From the NCBI GenBank assembly GCA_018343915.1, contig JABRWF010000005.1, forward strand, positions 4,127,001 through 4,191,000: a DNA stretch of 64,000 nt. The letters are read 5' to 3'. Origin of the DNA: Agroathelia rolfsii. Taxonomy: Eukaryota > Basidiomycota > Agaricomycetes > Amylocorticiales > Amylocorticiaceae. Below, one piece after another: positions 36,809-48,700 of the stretch (position 1 is the stretch's first letter; the number at the start of each line of letters is the position of its first letter). Under the pieces are notes generated by a model, which had not been told where the DNA came from, did not search any database, and was given only the letters and a program-made list of their open reading frames with translations. Position numbers and translations under genes: made by a program.

Positions 36809-39777
36809 TTAGCGACGGTTTCTGTTCTCTCCACCCCTTGCTGCCTGCCTGGCGGCTTTGAGTCCTTGCTTCAATTCTTCGTTGTCCAGACCAGCCTCAT
36901 TAAGGATTTTTTCCATCTCTATCTGCGTGGGCCTGTATTCGACTGTGGTAAAAATTATTTTAGCGAATGATTCGGAGATAAAAACCAGGATTTACCAAAT
37001 CGAGCCTCAGCTAGGGTGAACGCATCTCGATGCAACTGTTTTCCTTTCACGGCAGCTGCTTCAAGGGCCTTGTTGGACCAGTGATCACCTTTGAATTGTA
37101 TTAAATGAGCGATAGGGAACCATATAAAATTTTAATTAGCATACGAGTTCTTCGGTAGAACATTGCCAGCGTTTCCCCTGGAAGTGGTGTGCCAGCTGGG
37201 TCATCCTCTGAACCCTTCGGTGCATCTGCCTCGGTGCCAGCTACGACTTGAACATGGACACTGTCCTCAGGCTTGGTGGCAATCAATTAATGTCGTTAAG
37301 TTGTTCGATAATATTACGAACCTCTTTGTCTTCGTTCTTGAGAGATGGCGTTTTCGTCTCCACCAAAGCTTTCTTTCCTCTGTCTTTCTTGCGTTTGATC
37401 TTTTCATCACTGGCATGAATTTCGGTTTCTGTCGAAACATCGCTTCTACCCCCATCCTCATCAGCGTTTTTCTCAAGATTGTCGTCCTCACTATCGCCCA
37501 TGTCGTAGCTATTGTCTTCGTCATCGTCGTCATCGTCATCGTCTTCACTTCCATCGTCTTCACTTCCATCGTCTTCACTTCCACTGCTGCTTTCATCCTC
37601 TTCAGCGATAACCGTAGTATTCACCCTAAGGCAATTATATCGATCCAACTTGTCAAGTGAGAGAGAATAAAAATCGTCGAGGGTGTATTCTCGTGAGCCT
37701 TTCTCAAAGATACCACCATATCTAAGTTTCAAGAATGAGCAAAAGAAGTTATCCCAGAAAAATGACAAGCTCGCACAAGTACAAATTGTTTCTCAAGACG
37801 GCAAGCATAGCATTATAACGAGGTAGCGGAATAGTTTCATTTGGATCATCAACAGTATTATCGGGATTTGTAATGGGCTGTGAAGCTGGCTGCTTACTAC
37901 CAGGACGAGCATCCTGAGACAAACAATTATTAGCATCTACCCCTTGTATTTCTTTATCAAGGGATGCATACATTGTCTGAGTCTTCGTCGTTTTGATTCG
38001 CGACTTCTTTTGTAAATTTACTTTGTTTCTTTTTACGAGCTTGCTTTGGTTTCTTGAGACCCATGCTAAGCCATCTTCCTGGGGTTTCTCCACTTGGCAG
38101 CTGGTATCCATATCTAATCCAAAGGGTCTCAACTTGTGTAGGGCCACATAAATCAAAGATACTGACAAATCATTCCAGAATACACTCTCGAGTGTTTCTT
38201 CGTGCTTGTCTTCATCCGTGACGCCTCCAAAGAGTATTCCGGTATTCTTCGCTGCCCAAAGACCCATAGTGCATCCTGACCGTAGCGAAGGGGCAAACGC
38301 AGTTGACTTTTTCTTGATGGGCTCCCATTTGACGATTATGTTTGCCTGTGGCGACGCTTTGGAACTTTTTTGGGTCGCAGATGCATCAGAGGTCGGGATG
38401 CTCATTCTGGAATTGACGATCATTGATCAGGTATATGCGAGTCTAGTATCACATTACTGACCTAAGTAGCCAGGTATCGTTCAGCATCACACCAACTGGT
38501 CTTTTCCCTTTTTTATATTCTTTACAATAGCCACCTAAAATTTTATTAGAGCTAGCAGAGGAAAAATAATTATGCAACAATCATACCATATAAAACTATA
38601 CCCTCTGCGATTGGGAGAAAAGAAAATCCACTTCTTGCGCTGAGCTAAATCATGAGGAAAAATAATACTAAGAAGAAAGCATACAATCTCACGATGGGCG
38701 ACGATCAGTTTCTTTAAACACCATCTGTTGCCAACGATATTCTTGTGTATCAAAAAGCCATAGATCATCGAGATATTTTGCTAATCATTTTAAGTTAAGA
38801 GAAATCGGGAATTATAGAGACCAATCACTTACTAACTAATCCAGGATCATAGAAACCCCCAAAAAGGACGATGTAGTGCTTCCAAATGGCCATCCTAGGA
38901 GAGGAGAAAGACTCCCATTAGGTTACTAAAAACGTATTTGTGTAGGACCATACGAGCCTATGCCCTGATCTTGCAGTGGGGCGCTCTCTGGTTTCAATCC
39001 TATCCCATGATCGCGTCGTTATGTCGAAACACCAGAAGTCACGATAATGGTGAAACGTGCTCTGATTAACTGACGAGAATTCGCCACCTTTGGCGGTGTC
39101 ATAAGCAACAAACGTACTTCAATAGTGAAATATCGGCGATCTTACCAAACAAGAAAATTTTGCCTCCTCCAGCAGGAGATGCTACAGCCGCATGGGCTGA
39201 ACGTGGCCCAGGACACGTGGGTGATACAAATTTACGCCATTCATCCTGAGAAAGAGTCAGTATGATGCACAAAAACAGAGGGAATAGATATCGCGCCTTC
39301 TCTGGAGAGTATCGAAAGACATCATTATAAAAATACTGATCAAATCTATTAGAAGTCATTACATGGTGTCGATTCAAATCGGCCACTCACAGCTTTATTA
39401 TCTTCACTAAAGTATTCGCCACCGATACACCAGAGATAATCCCCGCTGGGACAAGGAACAAGGGTTGCATTCACGCGCCTACTAGGAGGTCCTTCCACGA
39501 GCTCTTCAGTCACAGTATGTGCTTCGACCCATTCCTTTTGTAGCTACTATGATAGCAGAAAATATGGGTTTAATCTCCTGATGCGGCATCAAATCAACTG
39601 GTAGGTTATATTCTTACGCACCTGCTCTAGAATGCTTTCAAGGTCTTCCTCGTTGGGATCTTCCGATTTAGACTTAGATGTCTTTTTCTTTTCTTTTTTC
39701 TCGACCTTGGCGGCAGCTTTCGCCTTTTTGGCAGCTTTTGCGGCATTCTTGCCGGTACCGCTTGCTTTTTTTACCAT
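36809..39777 (-). CDS. Kelch-repeat protein (KLHDC4/Kel3-like)
   Basis: 708 residues, 16 exons in minus order: 39622-39777, 39391-39543, 39297-39335, 39146-39245, 38958-39087, 38833-38894, 38693-38780, 38587-38639, 38462-38534, 38167-38406, 37972-38113, 37777-37913, 37322-37721, 37145-37271, 36996-37088, 36809-36942. Lys/Ala-rich start; six Kelch blades (LWCIGGEYF, ARSGHR, YIVLFGGFYDPG, LDDLWLFDTQ, GIVLYGGYCKEY, GILFGGVTDED, LPRYNAMLAVLRNNLYLYGGIFE); an acidic linker with GSEDD repeated three times; and the C-terminal FYRRTR..W and FTLAEARFVEYRPT block of this subfamily. The function is poorly known. Two introns lack GT donors: 39246-39296 (starts GC, 51 nt, stop-free) and 38895-38957 (starts GCTCGT); both are placed from family alignment and are the weakest junctions. 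Confidence 0.88.
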
Positions 39778-40174
39778 AACAAGTTAGACAGTAGGCCCGA
39801 AAATGAGTGGATACAACACAGTCAGGTCGTATTACTAATAGTCTAGATCATCCGAGTCTTTTAAGTGAGACTCGGAATCATTCCCAGACTTGCAAGAAAT
39901 GATATCATTTTTTATATACTTCCGACAAAGCGATATCGCTGAGACTTAAAAATAGCTGACGTCAACGGGAGCACTTTTGAATAGAGAATATACTAGTGAA
40001 TTGGTGGATTGATAATTAGTATGTCGCAAGTAAACGGATACAGATGAGTAATGCTGCGGGAATGAGTCAATGACTATTGATACAAAATTGAACGCGTGGG
40101 GCGGAGATAACTAGAGTATGGTAGATGCCAATGACCAAGTATAACGACAGTCAAATGGAAATGAAGACGGGCAT
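39778..40174. other. intergenic, nothing seen
   Basis: 397 bp between two minus-strand genes; includes a near-palindromic run around GAGTCTTTTAAGTGAGACTC (39855-39874). Confidence 0.45.
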
Positions 40175-40846
40175 TTAAATAATTGCGATGTTAACTTCCC
40201 AGAAGTTCTCGCACTTGTTCGAGATCGAGCCGAGGGCGAGACGATCAAATGGAACACCGCCATTGGCACGGCCGAGACGCCACTTGCCGACGTTTTCCGG
40301 CTTGACAAGCTCAGCTTGTGCTTCCTACAAAATATCGCAATAATCATGAGTCACAGAGTACAGCGAGGGATAAAGAGATCTAAGTACATACCTGATACCA
40401 GCTCAGGCAAGCAAGTGCAATTTCAGCTGCGAGCTTAGCACGCGTAATCGGCCCCTTGTTGTTAACTGTACTAATCTTGACATGTCGAAAAGTAGAGTAT
40501 CCGGGCCACTAGAGAATAAGCCTGGGTGAGTGAAAACCAGAAGGTTAACAATTGGCGTACTTACATGAATGACTAAGATGATCTCTTTGACTTGCAAGCA
40601 AGCTAACACTGGCTCGATAGAATCCATGAGATTTTTCTCAATGTCTGATTGAGTCGAGCGCGATAGCAGGTCCATAGATGCCGGCTGCTCAGGGCTATCG
40701 ATACGACCAAAGGCAATCAAGCGCGAATTAGATATCCCTCCACGAGCAGAGCGAGTCCCGCCAGCCCCGGTGCTTGCTAGGGAAGAATACCCAGATTGAG
40801 GAGGGTGAGCCGATTGCTGGTGGAGAGGGTTGTTGTAGGGAGACAT
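40175..40846 (-). CDS. conserved-looking protein of unknown function, 182 aa
   Basis: Three exons (40565-40846, 40392-40508, 40175-40324) join in phase. The first ATG (40846) gives MSPYNNPLHQQ; residues 1-45 are Gln/Ser/Gly-rich and likely disordered. The folded part starts near SRLIAFGRID and continues with KEIILVIHWPGYSTFRHVK, KGPITRAKLAAEIALACL, a Lys/Trp-rich block (VGKWRLGR) and ends FWEVNIAII. It mixes strands and one amphipathic helix; no membrane segment and no known motif. It reads like a real, folded protein, but the family is not recognised. The 78-nt last intron and GTATGT/GTAAGT donors are standard. Confidence 0.72.
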
Positions 40847-42317
40847 TTTAGTTGGAGCGTACAAAATATACTTGGAAAGGCTTGAGTAGTTTTCGATGGG
40901 TAGACTACATCATCCGAGATTCTGGTTTTATATAGCAATGCCATCGTCAAAGGTGGATTGACATTGAGAGTCAAACTACCGCTTGGAAGTGGTACAGACA
41001 ATCGAGAGCATTGCCTCTAAAGGATATCCAGCTTTGAGAACGAAAATGATAATCGCTGTGCTGCCATGACACGTGTTCGGTGGTCCTTAACAAAGCTGTT
41101 CCAAGCTTCCAGCGTATCCGAGACAATTCGAAAGCCAAAGAGATGAGGACTGAAAGCGATGGCGCGAAAACTGTGAAAAGGGTCTTTCTGAGTATACAGT
41201 AAAGAACATTGATGCCCAAGATAGCAGATGTAATCCACTAGACACCAGATAGAAGTGCGTGTGCGGTGTGTAGGACCGAGAGCGTGGATGTGAACAAAGA
41301 AGAGGGGTAGTGTGAAGAGTGGGCATTGGCTTGCTTTATGTGTCACGTGACCGCGACCGCGGTAATGTCGACGGGCTGAACATCCGAGTTATGATCCTAG
41401 GCTCTGTTAACCACTCTCAACAATATTGCCATATATAAAGTACAGCTTGGTACAGATGGCTATTAAATATCAAACTGGCAGAAAAAAGTTACTCGAGTGA
41501 CTATGCTTCCTGGCAAACTTTCTGTTACCTGTGTTACCTGCTTAGCCTGGGTTTCTTACGTGTCTCCGTGTCATTTGATCTAATCCCCTCGTACTTCGTG
41601 GCAACACACTCCTAATTCTACTATCCATTTATACGACCTTTCCATGACTTCGTAATATCTTGGATAATTATACAGAAAGGACTCGAACTACTAGTAGTAA
41701 ACAAGAAACTACGTCAGCGCCCGCCTTGACATGGGCTAAGGTTTTTTTTTTTTTTCAATCGTTAACACTCAGGATTCGACGCTTGAAAACGAAAGATACC
41801 GCTGGTGCACACCAAAGCTGCCAGTAGAACTGAAACCCTACCGACAGTACGAAAAAGGAAATGCAGAACTTGTGTAACATGCATGATCAATTTCCCGCCC
41901 ATTTATTGCAATCTGCCTATCAACCACCACTAGTTCCTAGTATTCACTGCCTCAAGTTTAGCCAAGCGCTAGGCATGGCTCGCAATATTTGCATCTGTCA
42001 TGCTCAAAGAAAAGCAGCCTCAGGGCTTGTATACCTGTTACCGGCCTAGACGACCTTGTTTCCAAATTTGGTCGGGGCGATGTTTCCCATTATGAGGTAT
42101 CCACATCCTCTACCTGCAGTCTGCAGGTATTTACTGTTTCTTCCCCAAGTCGCATATATTATGCCGTTTCCACTGTGTATTGTTGTTTCTCTTGCCCAAC
42201 ACCATCATTTAGGGATGTAGATATAAGAGCAACCTCAAGCCCTCTCTCTTCCTTACTCCACCCACACGAACCCCAGTATCAGCCGCCAACATTCTCCAGA
42301 GATTAGACTGGCCCAAG
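40847..42317. other. intergenic with unassigned open frames
   Basis: 1471 bp between divergent genes. Overlapping minus-strand frames (about 40971-41346) are moderately protein-like but have no family features and lie where the promoter of the 182-aa gene should be. A T-run is at 41742-41756. The last 150 bp before 42318 are C/T-rich, fitting a 5' UTR for the peptide gene. Two 7-nt CTGCAGx copies flank 42115-42127. Confidence 0.45.
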
Positions 42318-42548
42318 ATGCTTGCATTTACCCGACTAGTCGCGCTTTTCGTTATCCCATCTAGTAAGTAGTATCATGATGACATCGATTACCCGTGGCG
42401 GTAGATGAAAGTTTTTTCTCCCCTTGTACTTTTAGTTGCCCTCCAGGTTGTCTCAAACCCATTGTCTACCAAGTCTGCGGACGCTAAGGACGCTGGTCAC
42501 GTTAACGCTGACATCGAGGAACGTATCTGCCGCTATGGTTGTATTTAA
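42318..42548 (+). CDS. small secreted peptide precursor candidate, 52 aa
   Basis: Two exons, 42318-42363 and 42436-42548, separated by a 72-nt intron (GTAAGT...TTTTAG). The product has a basic-then-hydrophobic N-terminus (TRLVALFVIPSIALQVV) typical of a signal peptide, with likely cleavage before NPLSTK, an acidic/Ala-rich propeptide-like middle, and a short tail EERICRYGCI with two Cys. Glu-Glu-Arg before ICRYGCI could be a monobasic processing site. The final codons do not form a CaaX prenylation motif. An alternative splice at GTTGTA (42538), using an acceptor near 42576, would replace the end with a longer Cys-rich tail (four Cys in about 20 residues). Family not recognised. Confidence 0.5.
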
Positions 42549-43211
42549 TCTTACTGGCCCAGGTAGGTTTCTTCAGGATCGGTCATATACCAATGTTGGC
42601 TTGAAAGTTGCTTGTGTAGATCAGTTCCTCCCTAGCTTAGACTTACCAGCTCAGAACTGAAGCCCGCCTGGGTCGTATTTTATTTAAGTAATATTGAAGA
42701 TAATTTACTCAGAAAACGCCTTCCCGTAGAATAATGGCTTTTACTCCGATAAAACAGTTTCTGTCGTATTCTACCGCTGCAAAATATACGCATTCCACCG
42801 AGCCACTAAGAATTATATGCATCACCGTCTAGACAGAGCAGGTGCTACTGGGAGTACATATAGGTATAAGTGAGCTTCCCGCCGCGCATGTTTCGCGGAT
42901 TGGAGTATCGGCCAAATGAAGTGGCGCAATTTAGTACACAGGATTAAATCTCCCCTCTCCTCTCCGAGAGATGCTTGTTCGGCCACATCGGCTAGGTTAA
43001 GGAGTAAGGACAGTGAGACATTTGAACATCATTGGAAAATAGGCAAAGTCTAGTGAATTGGATCTGGATTAAATTAAACTATACTTTTTATACATATAAA
43101 TGAGAATATACACAGATATATCAACACAACGCTTTTACTGAGATAAAGCAGCTGCATTATAATACAATAAAATATCCAAAAAATCAGGAATATATCCCTG
43201 AACAAGTCCTC
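42549..43211. other. convergent intergenic, nothing seen
   Basis: 663 bp of AT-rich sequence between the 3' ends of the peptide gene and the WLM gene. No coding signal. Confidence 0.5.
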
Positions 43212-44314
43212 CTACTGGCTACCCGCCGCCTTCCCCGCCGTTCCACAGCTATCCTCCAGCTCTTCTTCTTCCTTCTGTAAACGCCTTAGAGTTGCGGCTA
43301 ATACCCTTTGCCTGCGGTCTTCTTGCGCAAATACGTCTATCGACGAATCTCCCAGAGTATAAGCATCAGATTCCAAAGACGAGGGCTCGTACGCAGGTCC
43401 GTTGTAGCCAGATAATGAATGCGTTCCTTCGCGTACATTCCGCTCATATTCAGCGATTTGACGATTCAGTCGTGAGTTCAGCTCTTTGAACTGGTGTTTT
43501 CGTATAAGTTAAATCAGCGTGTATGCACTGGGAGGTACGTATGCAACCTCACTTTATTATCATGGTCGCCCCACCGGTTGTGTGTCAGCTCGTGCACAAG
43601 CACTCTTCGCACCTCGCTGTACAGCCGAAATCCATCATAGGTATCCGTACGCAGGCGCAGCTTGATGCTCTGCCCAGCGTTGACATTAAGTCCAAGTAGT
43701 TCGGGATGTTCATGAGGTGCGAGCTCCGTCAAGACCCCAACACTGAATTCATGTTTTTGCATAATGTGTTGGATGGCAGGGTCGTCGGCTAATCGTTGTA
43801 AAAGACTTTGCGCAGATGCAGGATCTGGGAGATGCTGGAGCGGCTCGATTCGATGGAAGCGGTACGACAGCGTAGACGAGTCGGCTTTCGTCGTTGAACG
43901 TACCTGAGAGAGTGAAGGGTTTACATGATAACTCGGTAAGATTGTGGTGATAGTATGACGACAAGAGAGGTGGACATGTACCTTGGGCGTTGATTTCGAT
44001 GCTCTGTCACGCATAATACGCTCTCTTCGCTGCTTCTCGTCTTCCGTGCCCTTGACCTCGCCTAATTCAGCCGGCGTCGATCCAAAAAGTTGTATCGTCT
44101 GCCCATTCTTGAGTCCTGCCTGTTGTAGGGTTTCGTCACCCGCAGATAGTTTTTTGCCCTTAACAAGCAGCTTTTGGAGATGTGGTGGGATGGATGTCAG
44201 TTCTTCCAGAGATGCCTGGAGAACGGCCACTGTGCTCTCTGGCGGAATATCAACGACATGAGAGGTCCCACGATGGCGTATGGTTAGCTTGATAGTGCTC
44301 TCTACAGAAGCCAT
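43212..44314 (-). CDS. ubiquitin-like + WLM domain metalloprotease-like protein
   Basis: Three exons: 43982-44314, 43553-43903, 43212-43490; 320 residues. Residues 1-80 form a ubiquitin-like domain (IKLTIRHRGTSHVVDIPP, LQKLLVKGKKL, LQQAGLKNGQTIQLFGS). Next come a charged linker and a WLM domain (RFHRIEPLQHLPDP, QHIMQKHEFSVGVLTELAPHE, LGLNVNAGQSIKLRLR) with the zinc-protease signature HELTHNRWGDHD (about residues 216-227). WLM proteins with an N-terminal UBL are related to Wss1/SPRTN-type proteases that act on DNA-protein crosslinks and SUMO/ubiquitin conjugates; here this is family inference. The C-terminus is Glu-rich helical. The intron at 43904-43981 (78 nt) has no stop and is a multiple of three, so retention would add 26 residues. 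Confidence 0.9.
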
Positions 44315-44718
44315 GGAGATGGATGAATGAGAAAATGATGAGAGCTGTGGGTACTGCGAGTCGGCCGCGTCACGTCCATGGCTGTATATTATGATGTGTA
44401 AGCCGGTTCGGGCAGCATGATCATCACATAAAGTGATTTAATGGCACAAGTGATTAGATAGAGTCTTATACAAGACCTCGATAATTTTATGGAAGCAAGT
44501 AATAACAAAAACAGCCATGCTAGACAAATCCGAAACTATCATATTTGGCCGCATACATCGACCTTATAAAAGTACAATATATGTTTCTTCGTCAATACAA
44601 ATGTACAATTTAAGGCGCAGGATTAATACACATAAATAATTCCAAGGACACGCGGTCTGGATGAGACAAGAACGAGAAAGGGTAAAGAGGGGAGGCCAGG
44701 AGGTGAGTGAATGCATTA
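44315..44718. other. intergenic, nothing seen
   Basis: 404 bp between two minus-strand genes; AT-rich, no signal. Confidence 0.5.
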
Positions 44719-45492
44719 TTAGATGAGGTTGTGGTAGATTTCCTCTCGATAATCCGCTCTTTCCATGCCTTCTTGGGACAAAAGAATATCTAGAACCTAA
44801 TAAATTGCTCAAGTAAGAGAGGAAAAATAATTAAAACCATATATATACTCACTTCAGGCGGTGGGTTAAGACCCATAGCCTCAGCACGTCGCCATCGTGC
44901 ATGACGTGAAATACCACTACAAGGACCATATTCATATGATCTAATAGGGCATAAGCTGATTTGCATGCAAACTAATGGGAAGCGCCTACAAGTCGAACAC
45001 CCTAAGCATTTGGTGTATCTTGGTTTGCCCCTCGGCATGAACTAACAAAACTTGATTAGAACGTCGGTGAAAAATGAAAAGAAACTACATACTCGCAGAC
45101 ATGTTGCCCATCTTCTTTCGAACATCCTTCAGGTACCTACTATATTTGCTTGCCTGTAGACGGCCAGATTTGCTACGAGGGACACTATCGTTAACGGCAT
45201 CCTCCTGCTCGTCGTTATCATCGTCGAGGGAACTAAGTCTAGAGTTTTCTCTCCCGTCTCTAGAGCTAAATATGATCCTTGTATCACTTCCCTGCTTCGC
45301 CCTCTTCTTTAGCGATTCTTCTTCAGCCCTGTCTTGCTTTTCTGCTTGGTCGTCATCGGAGCTAATGACCTCTATTTCAGAGACAGTTCTTCTGATAGAA
45401 GCTGCTTGTCTCTGTCTTTTCTTAGAGCTGGAAAAGGTTGATCCAGAGCTCGAGCGCTTTGAGTTTGAAAACGATATTTTGCTTTGTTTCAT
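44719..45492 (-). CDS. DNA polymerase delta small subunit (POLD4/Cdm1)
   Basis: Accessory p12-type subunit of replicative polymerase delta. Four exons: 45093-45492, 44990-45041, 44853-44940, 44719-44796; 205 residues. A long Ser/Lys/Asp-rich disordered N-terminus opens MKQSKISFSNSKR, where K.SISF resembles a PCNA-binding PIP-like motif. After KMGNMSAIHAEGQTKIHQM the conserved core follows: LRVFDLSYEYGPCSGISR, ARWRRAEAMGLNPPPE, and a final LDILL..EG helix with IYHNLI. This HAEGQ...YGPC...RW.RA..LGLNPP order is diagnostic. Baker's yeast lacks this subunit, so its presence fits fission yeast, animals and basidiomycetes. It shares a 233-bp divergent promoter with the NTO1-like gene. Confidence 0.93.
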
Positions 45493-45725
45493 TACAAGCC
45501 CGGAATAGTTGTTAGAGTAGTGCTACTTGTATTGGTGGATAAGCGCTGAGAGTGGTGATAAATGACGCACTGGCATGTCTCGCATATTATAAGGGCATTG
45601 TCGCCGGAAGCAATTCGCTCTCTTTCTCAGTGGTACAAAGCTGCCAAAGCTGCTTTCAGGTCTCAGACTCGGAATTGTACTTGCACTCACACTCACTCTT
45701 TCTTGGGCTTTTCGCAACCCAGCTC
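45493..45725. promoter_or_regulatory. short divergent promoter POLD4/NTO1-like
   Basis: 233 bp between the two start codons, holding both 5' regions. No specific motif claimed. Confidence 0.55.
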
Positions 45726-48700
45726 ATGACACGACCCAATCATGCCCACGCGGATCCCCCGCCACTCCCAGTAGTTCAATTCGAAAAAGTCGAAGACAGC
45801 GATCTGAACGAGCCGGCCGGCGTACACGACCAGCAAGCTCGCTCTTATGGATGTCCGTCGCATTAATTCACACCTCTGCTGCTAGCTTGTGGCTCATGTT
45901 GGATAGCCAGACAACGACTTTTCCCCATTTCAAAGACCGAGCTACTACATCCGATACATTGGTAATTTCATTCCCAGTGCACCTCCTTTGGAATTCGTTA
46001 CTAACAAAGGGATCCAGAGCCATTGGATGTCGACCTCATCAATCAAGTCGAGTATGACATGGATGACCAGGACCAGGAGTGGCTCGAGGCTGTGAATAGT
46101 GAAAGGAAGAAGGAGCAGCTGGACAAGGTCACATATGAAGTCTTTGAGATCATCATGGATAGATTGGAGAAGGAGTGGTTCAGCCTTGTGCGTATAGTTG
46201 TGTTCTGCTCTGTTCAATTTTTCCTGAGGCTGCTTGCTAGACCAAGGCTGCACCGAAGCCTGAGGCTTCCATGCCTTCTGAAGACTCCACTTGCGCCATC
46301 TGCGACGATGCTGAAGGCGAAAACAGTAACGCAATAGTCTTTTGCGATGGGTGTAACCTGGCCGTCCACCAGGATTGTTATGGTGTACCGTATATACCAG
46401 AAGGTCAATGGCTCTGCAGAAAGTGCACTGTCTCACCCGAGAATCCTGTGGTAAGATCACGTTAAGTCTCAAACATCAGTATCTGACCCCCCCTTCCTTC
46501 TTAAGTCTTGCATTTTATGTCCGGAAGAAGGTGGGGCATTTAAGCAAACAACATCTGGGGAATGGGTGCACTTGTTGTGCGCTATCTGGATACCAGAGAC
46601 GCGTGTTGCTAATGAGGTATTCATGGAGCCCGTTACCGATGTTGAGAAGATTTCTAAGCAACGATGGAAACTTGTTCGTGGTCTATTACTCATTCCTGCC
46701 TGTTTAAACTTTGAATCTAACTTATACCCTAGAAATGTTCGATATGCAAAGTTCACGAAGGTGCCTGTATCCAATGCGCGAAAGCATCCTGTTTCCTTGC
46801 ATTTCATCCAACCTGTGCTCGAAATGAAAAATTCCTTATGCCAATGAAAAGTGTGCATGGTGTCGAACCTGGGCCACTCACGTGCTATTGCGAGAAACAT
46901 CTGCCCGTATGTACATTAGATCCAATAGCAAAATTTCTACTATTAATTATGTTTATATAGAAAGAGCAACTTGATGCTCGCGCTGTAGCGCTCGCCAAGG
47001 CATCTACCGAGCCTGGGCTTAAGCAGCAACCCAAATCTGCTCGTGCATACGCGAAGACATATAAACCCGGCCCACCGCTAGTTCCCGCGATTATCGTGAA
47101 CAATATTTTGCAATACATTAACAAAGTCACGATACGCAAGAAGCCCGAATTCGTACATCTGGTCTGCAAGTATTGGAGTCTCAAAAGGGAGGCTAGACGG
47201 GGTGCCCCATTACTCAAAAGGTTGCATTTGGAGCCATGGGCGACATCTAGCTCCGGAAGGAATCAGCCGGACGAGGAAAAAGAGATGAAACTCGAGGTAG
47301 GGACAACGCATCATCCCAATTATTGTCTTATCGAATAGCTTTTCAGCAATTGAAACTGCTGCGTAGCGATCTCCAACGGGTTAGAGATCTTGCAGACTTG
47401 ACTAGGAAGCGCGAAGGGAGGCAATTCAGACAAGCAGAGGTGGTCTTTGACTTCATCAACCGCGCACTCTTTGGGCACGAGCCAGCATTTCGTTCGGCTT
47501 TTGAGAAAATCACTGCGTAAGCCCCATCGTACTACAGACTTACACATCATTCAATGCTGATAGACGTTCGACAGACTTGATCGTCAAAATTACTTTAGAA
47601 GTCCGGTGCTCAAGTCCGAAGTCCCGGACTATTACGACGTCATCGAGAAACCCATGTGCTGGCAGATTGTTGAAGCAAAACTGGATCATCATGAATATTG
47701 GGATGTTCGTAGCTTCAGGGTGCGTGTATATTTATTCCAACTACCTACTCGACGCTAAATCTCTAAGGCTTATTTTCAGGATGACATTGAATTGGTATTG
47801 AGTAACGCCTTGGCTTATAACAAACCCGGCACTCCATATCATCGCCAAGCATTGAATATCCAGAACAAGATAGCCCCGATCCTACAGGAATTGGACCTTC
47901 TCGCCTTCAAGCACGCGGAAATATCAGCTGAGGCGACCGAAGATCTTGTTGGCCTGTCAGTCGGTGATTTAGAGCCTCCTCTCGACGTGCTCGATATGCT
48001 CGCGTCTGAGGATGTCGTCAAATCAGACACGGACCTGATCACTGGAAAGGAGCCAATCATGTCGTTGTTGAACTTTGAACTTCCTCAATTCAAGCCTCCA
48101 CCTACTCCACCACCACCGCCACCCCCAAAGCCCACAGCAAGAGAGCTTATGGCTATCAGGAAACGCAAGGCGCAGGAGTCTCGGGATCGGTACAAGGAAA
48201 AGAAGAAGAGAGAAAAGGAGGAGGCGAAGAAAAAAGAAGAGGAAGCTGCTACTGCTTCTGCCGCCGCCACTGCAGTGATAAATGGCGAAGGTCTTCTAGA
48301 GGGCGAGGCGACTAGCATGTCCGCCAATCTACTAAATCGACTGGCAGAAATCCCAACCACGTTCTCGCCACGCAAAACTCGACATTCATACGTTGAGGAT
48401 GCCGATTTATCCGCGGCCCTTTTGGAGTCTATGAAGGACGTGGCCCCCGAGACAATATCATGGGGTAATGCCGGTTCGATCATGGATCCTGAGACGGCTT
48501 CTTTACGTTCGCCCACCGCTCAGCAAGCATCCGAGCTCATGGCCTCTGTCTCCGACGATGGTACGGTGGGCACACTGGAATCAGACAGCTCTCGGAAGAA
48601 GCGACGTACCCCTCAGTCTCAGTTGGGTCAGGCCCTACCCGCCATCGTCAGCGATGTATCCAACCGGGATTCGTTTAAGAACTTTGAGACGGGCTGGATT

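Noticed and set aside
37163..37660. 165-codon plus-strand frame with Ile/Val runs
   Set aside because: Antisense of the acidic Asp/Glu linker of the Kelch gene.
40971..41346. Minus-strand frames upstream of the 182-aa gene
   Set aside because: Three overlapping frames are open at once over the same bases, which points to chance; they also occupy that gene's promoter.
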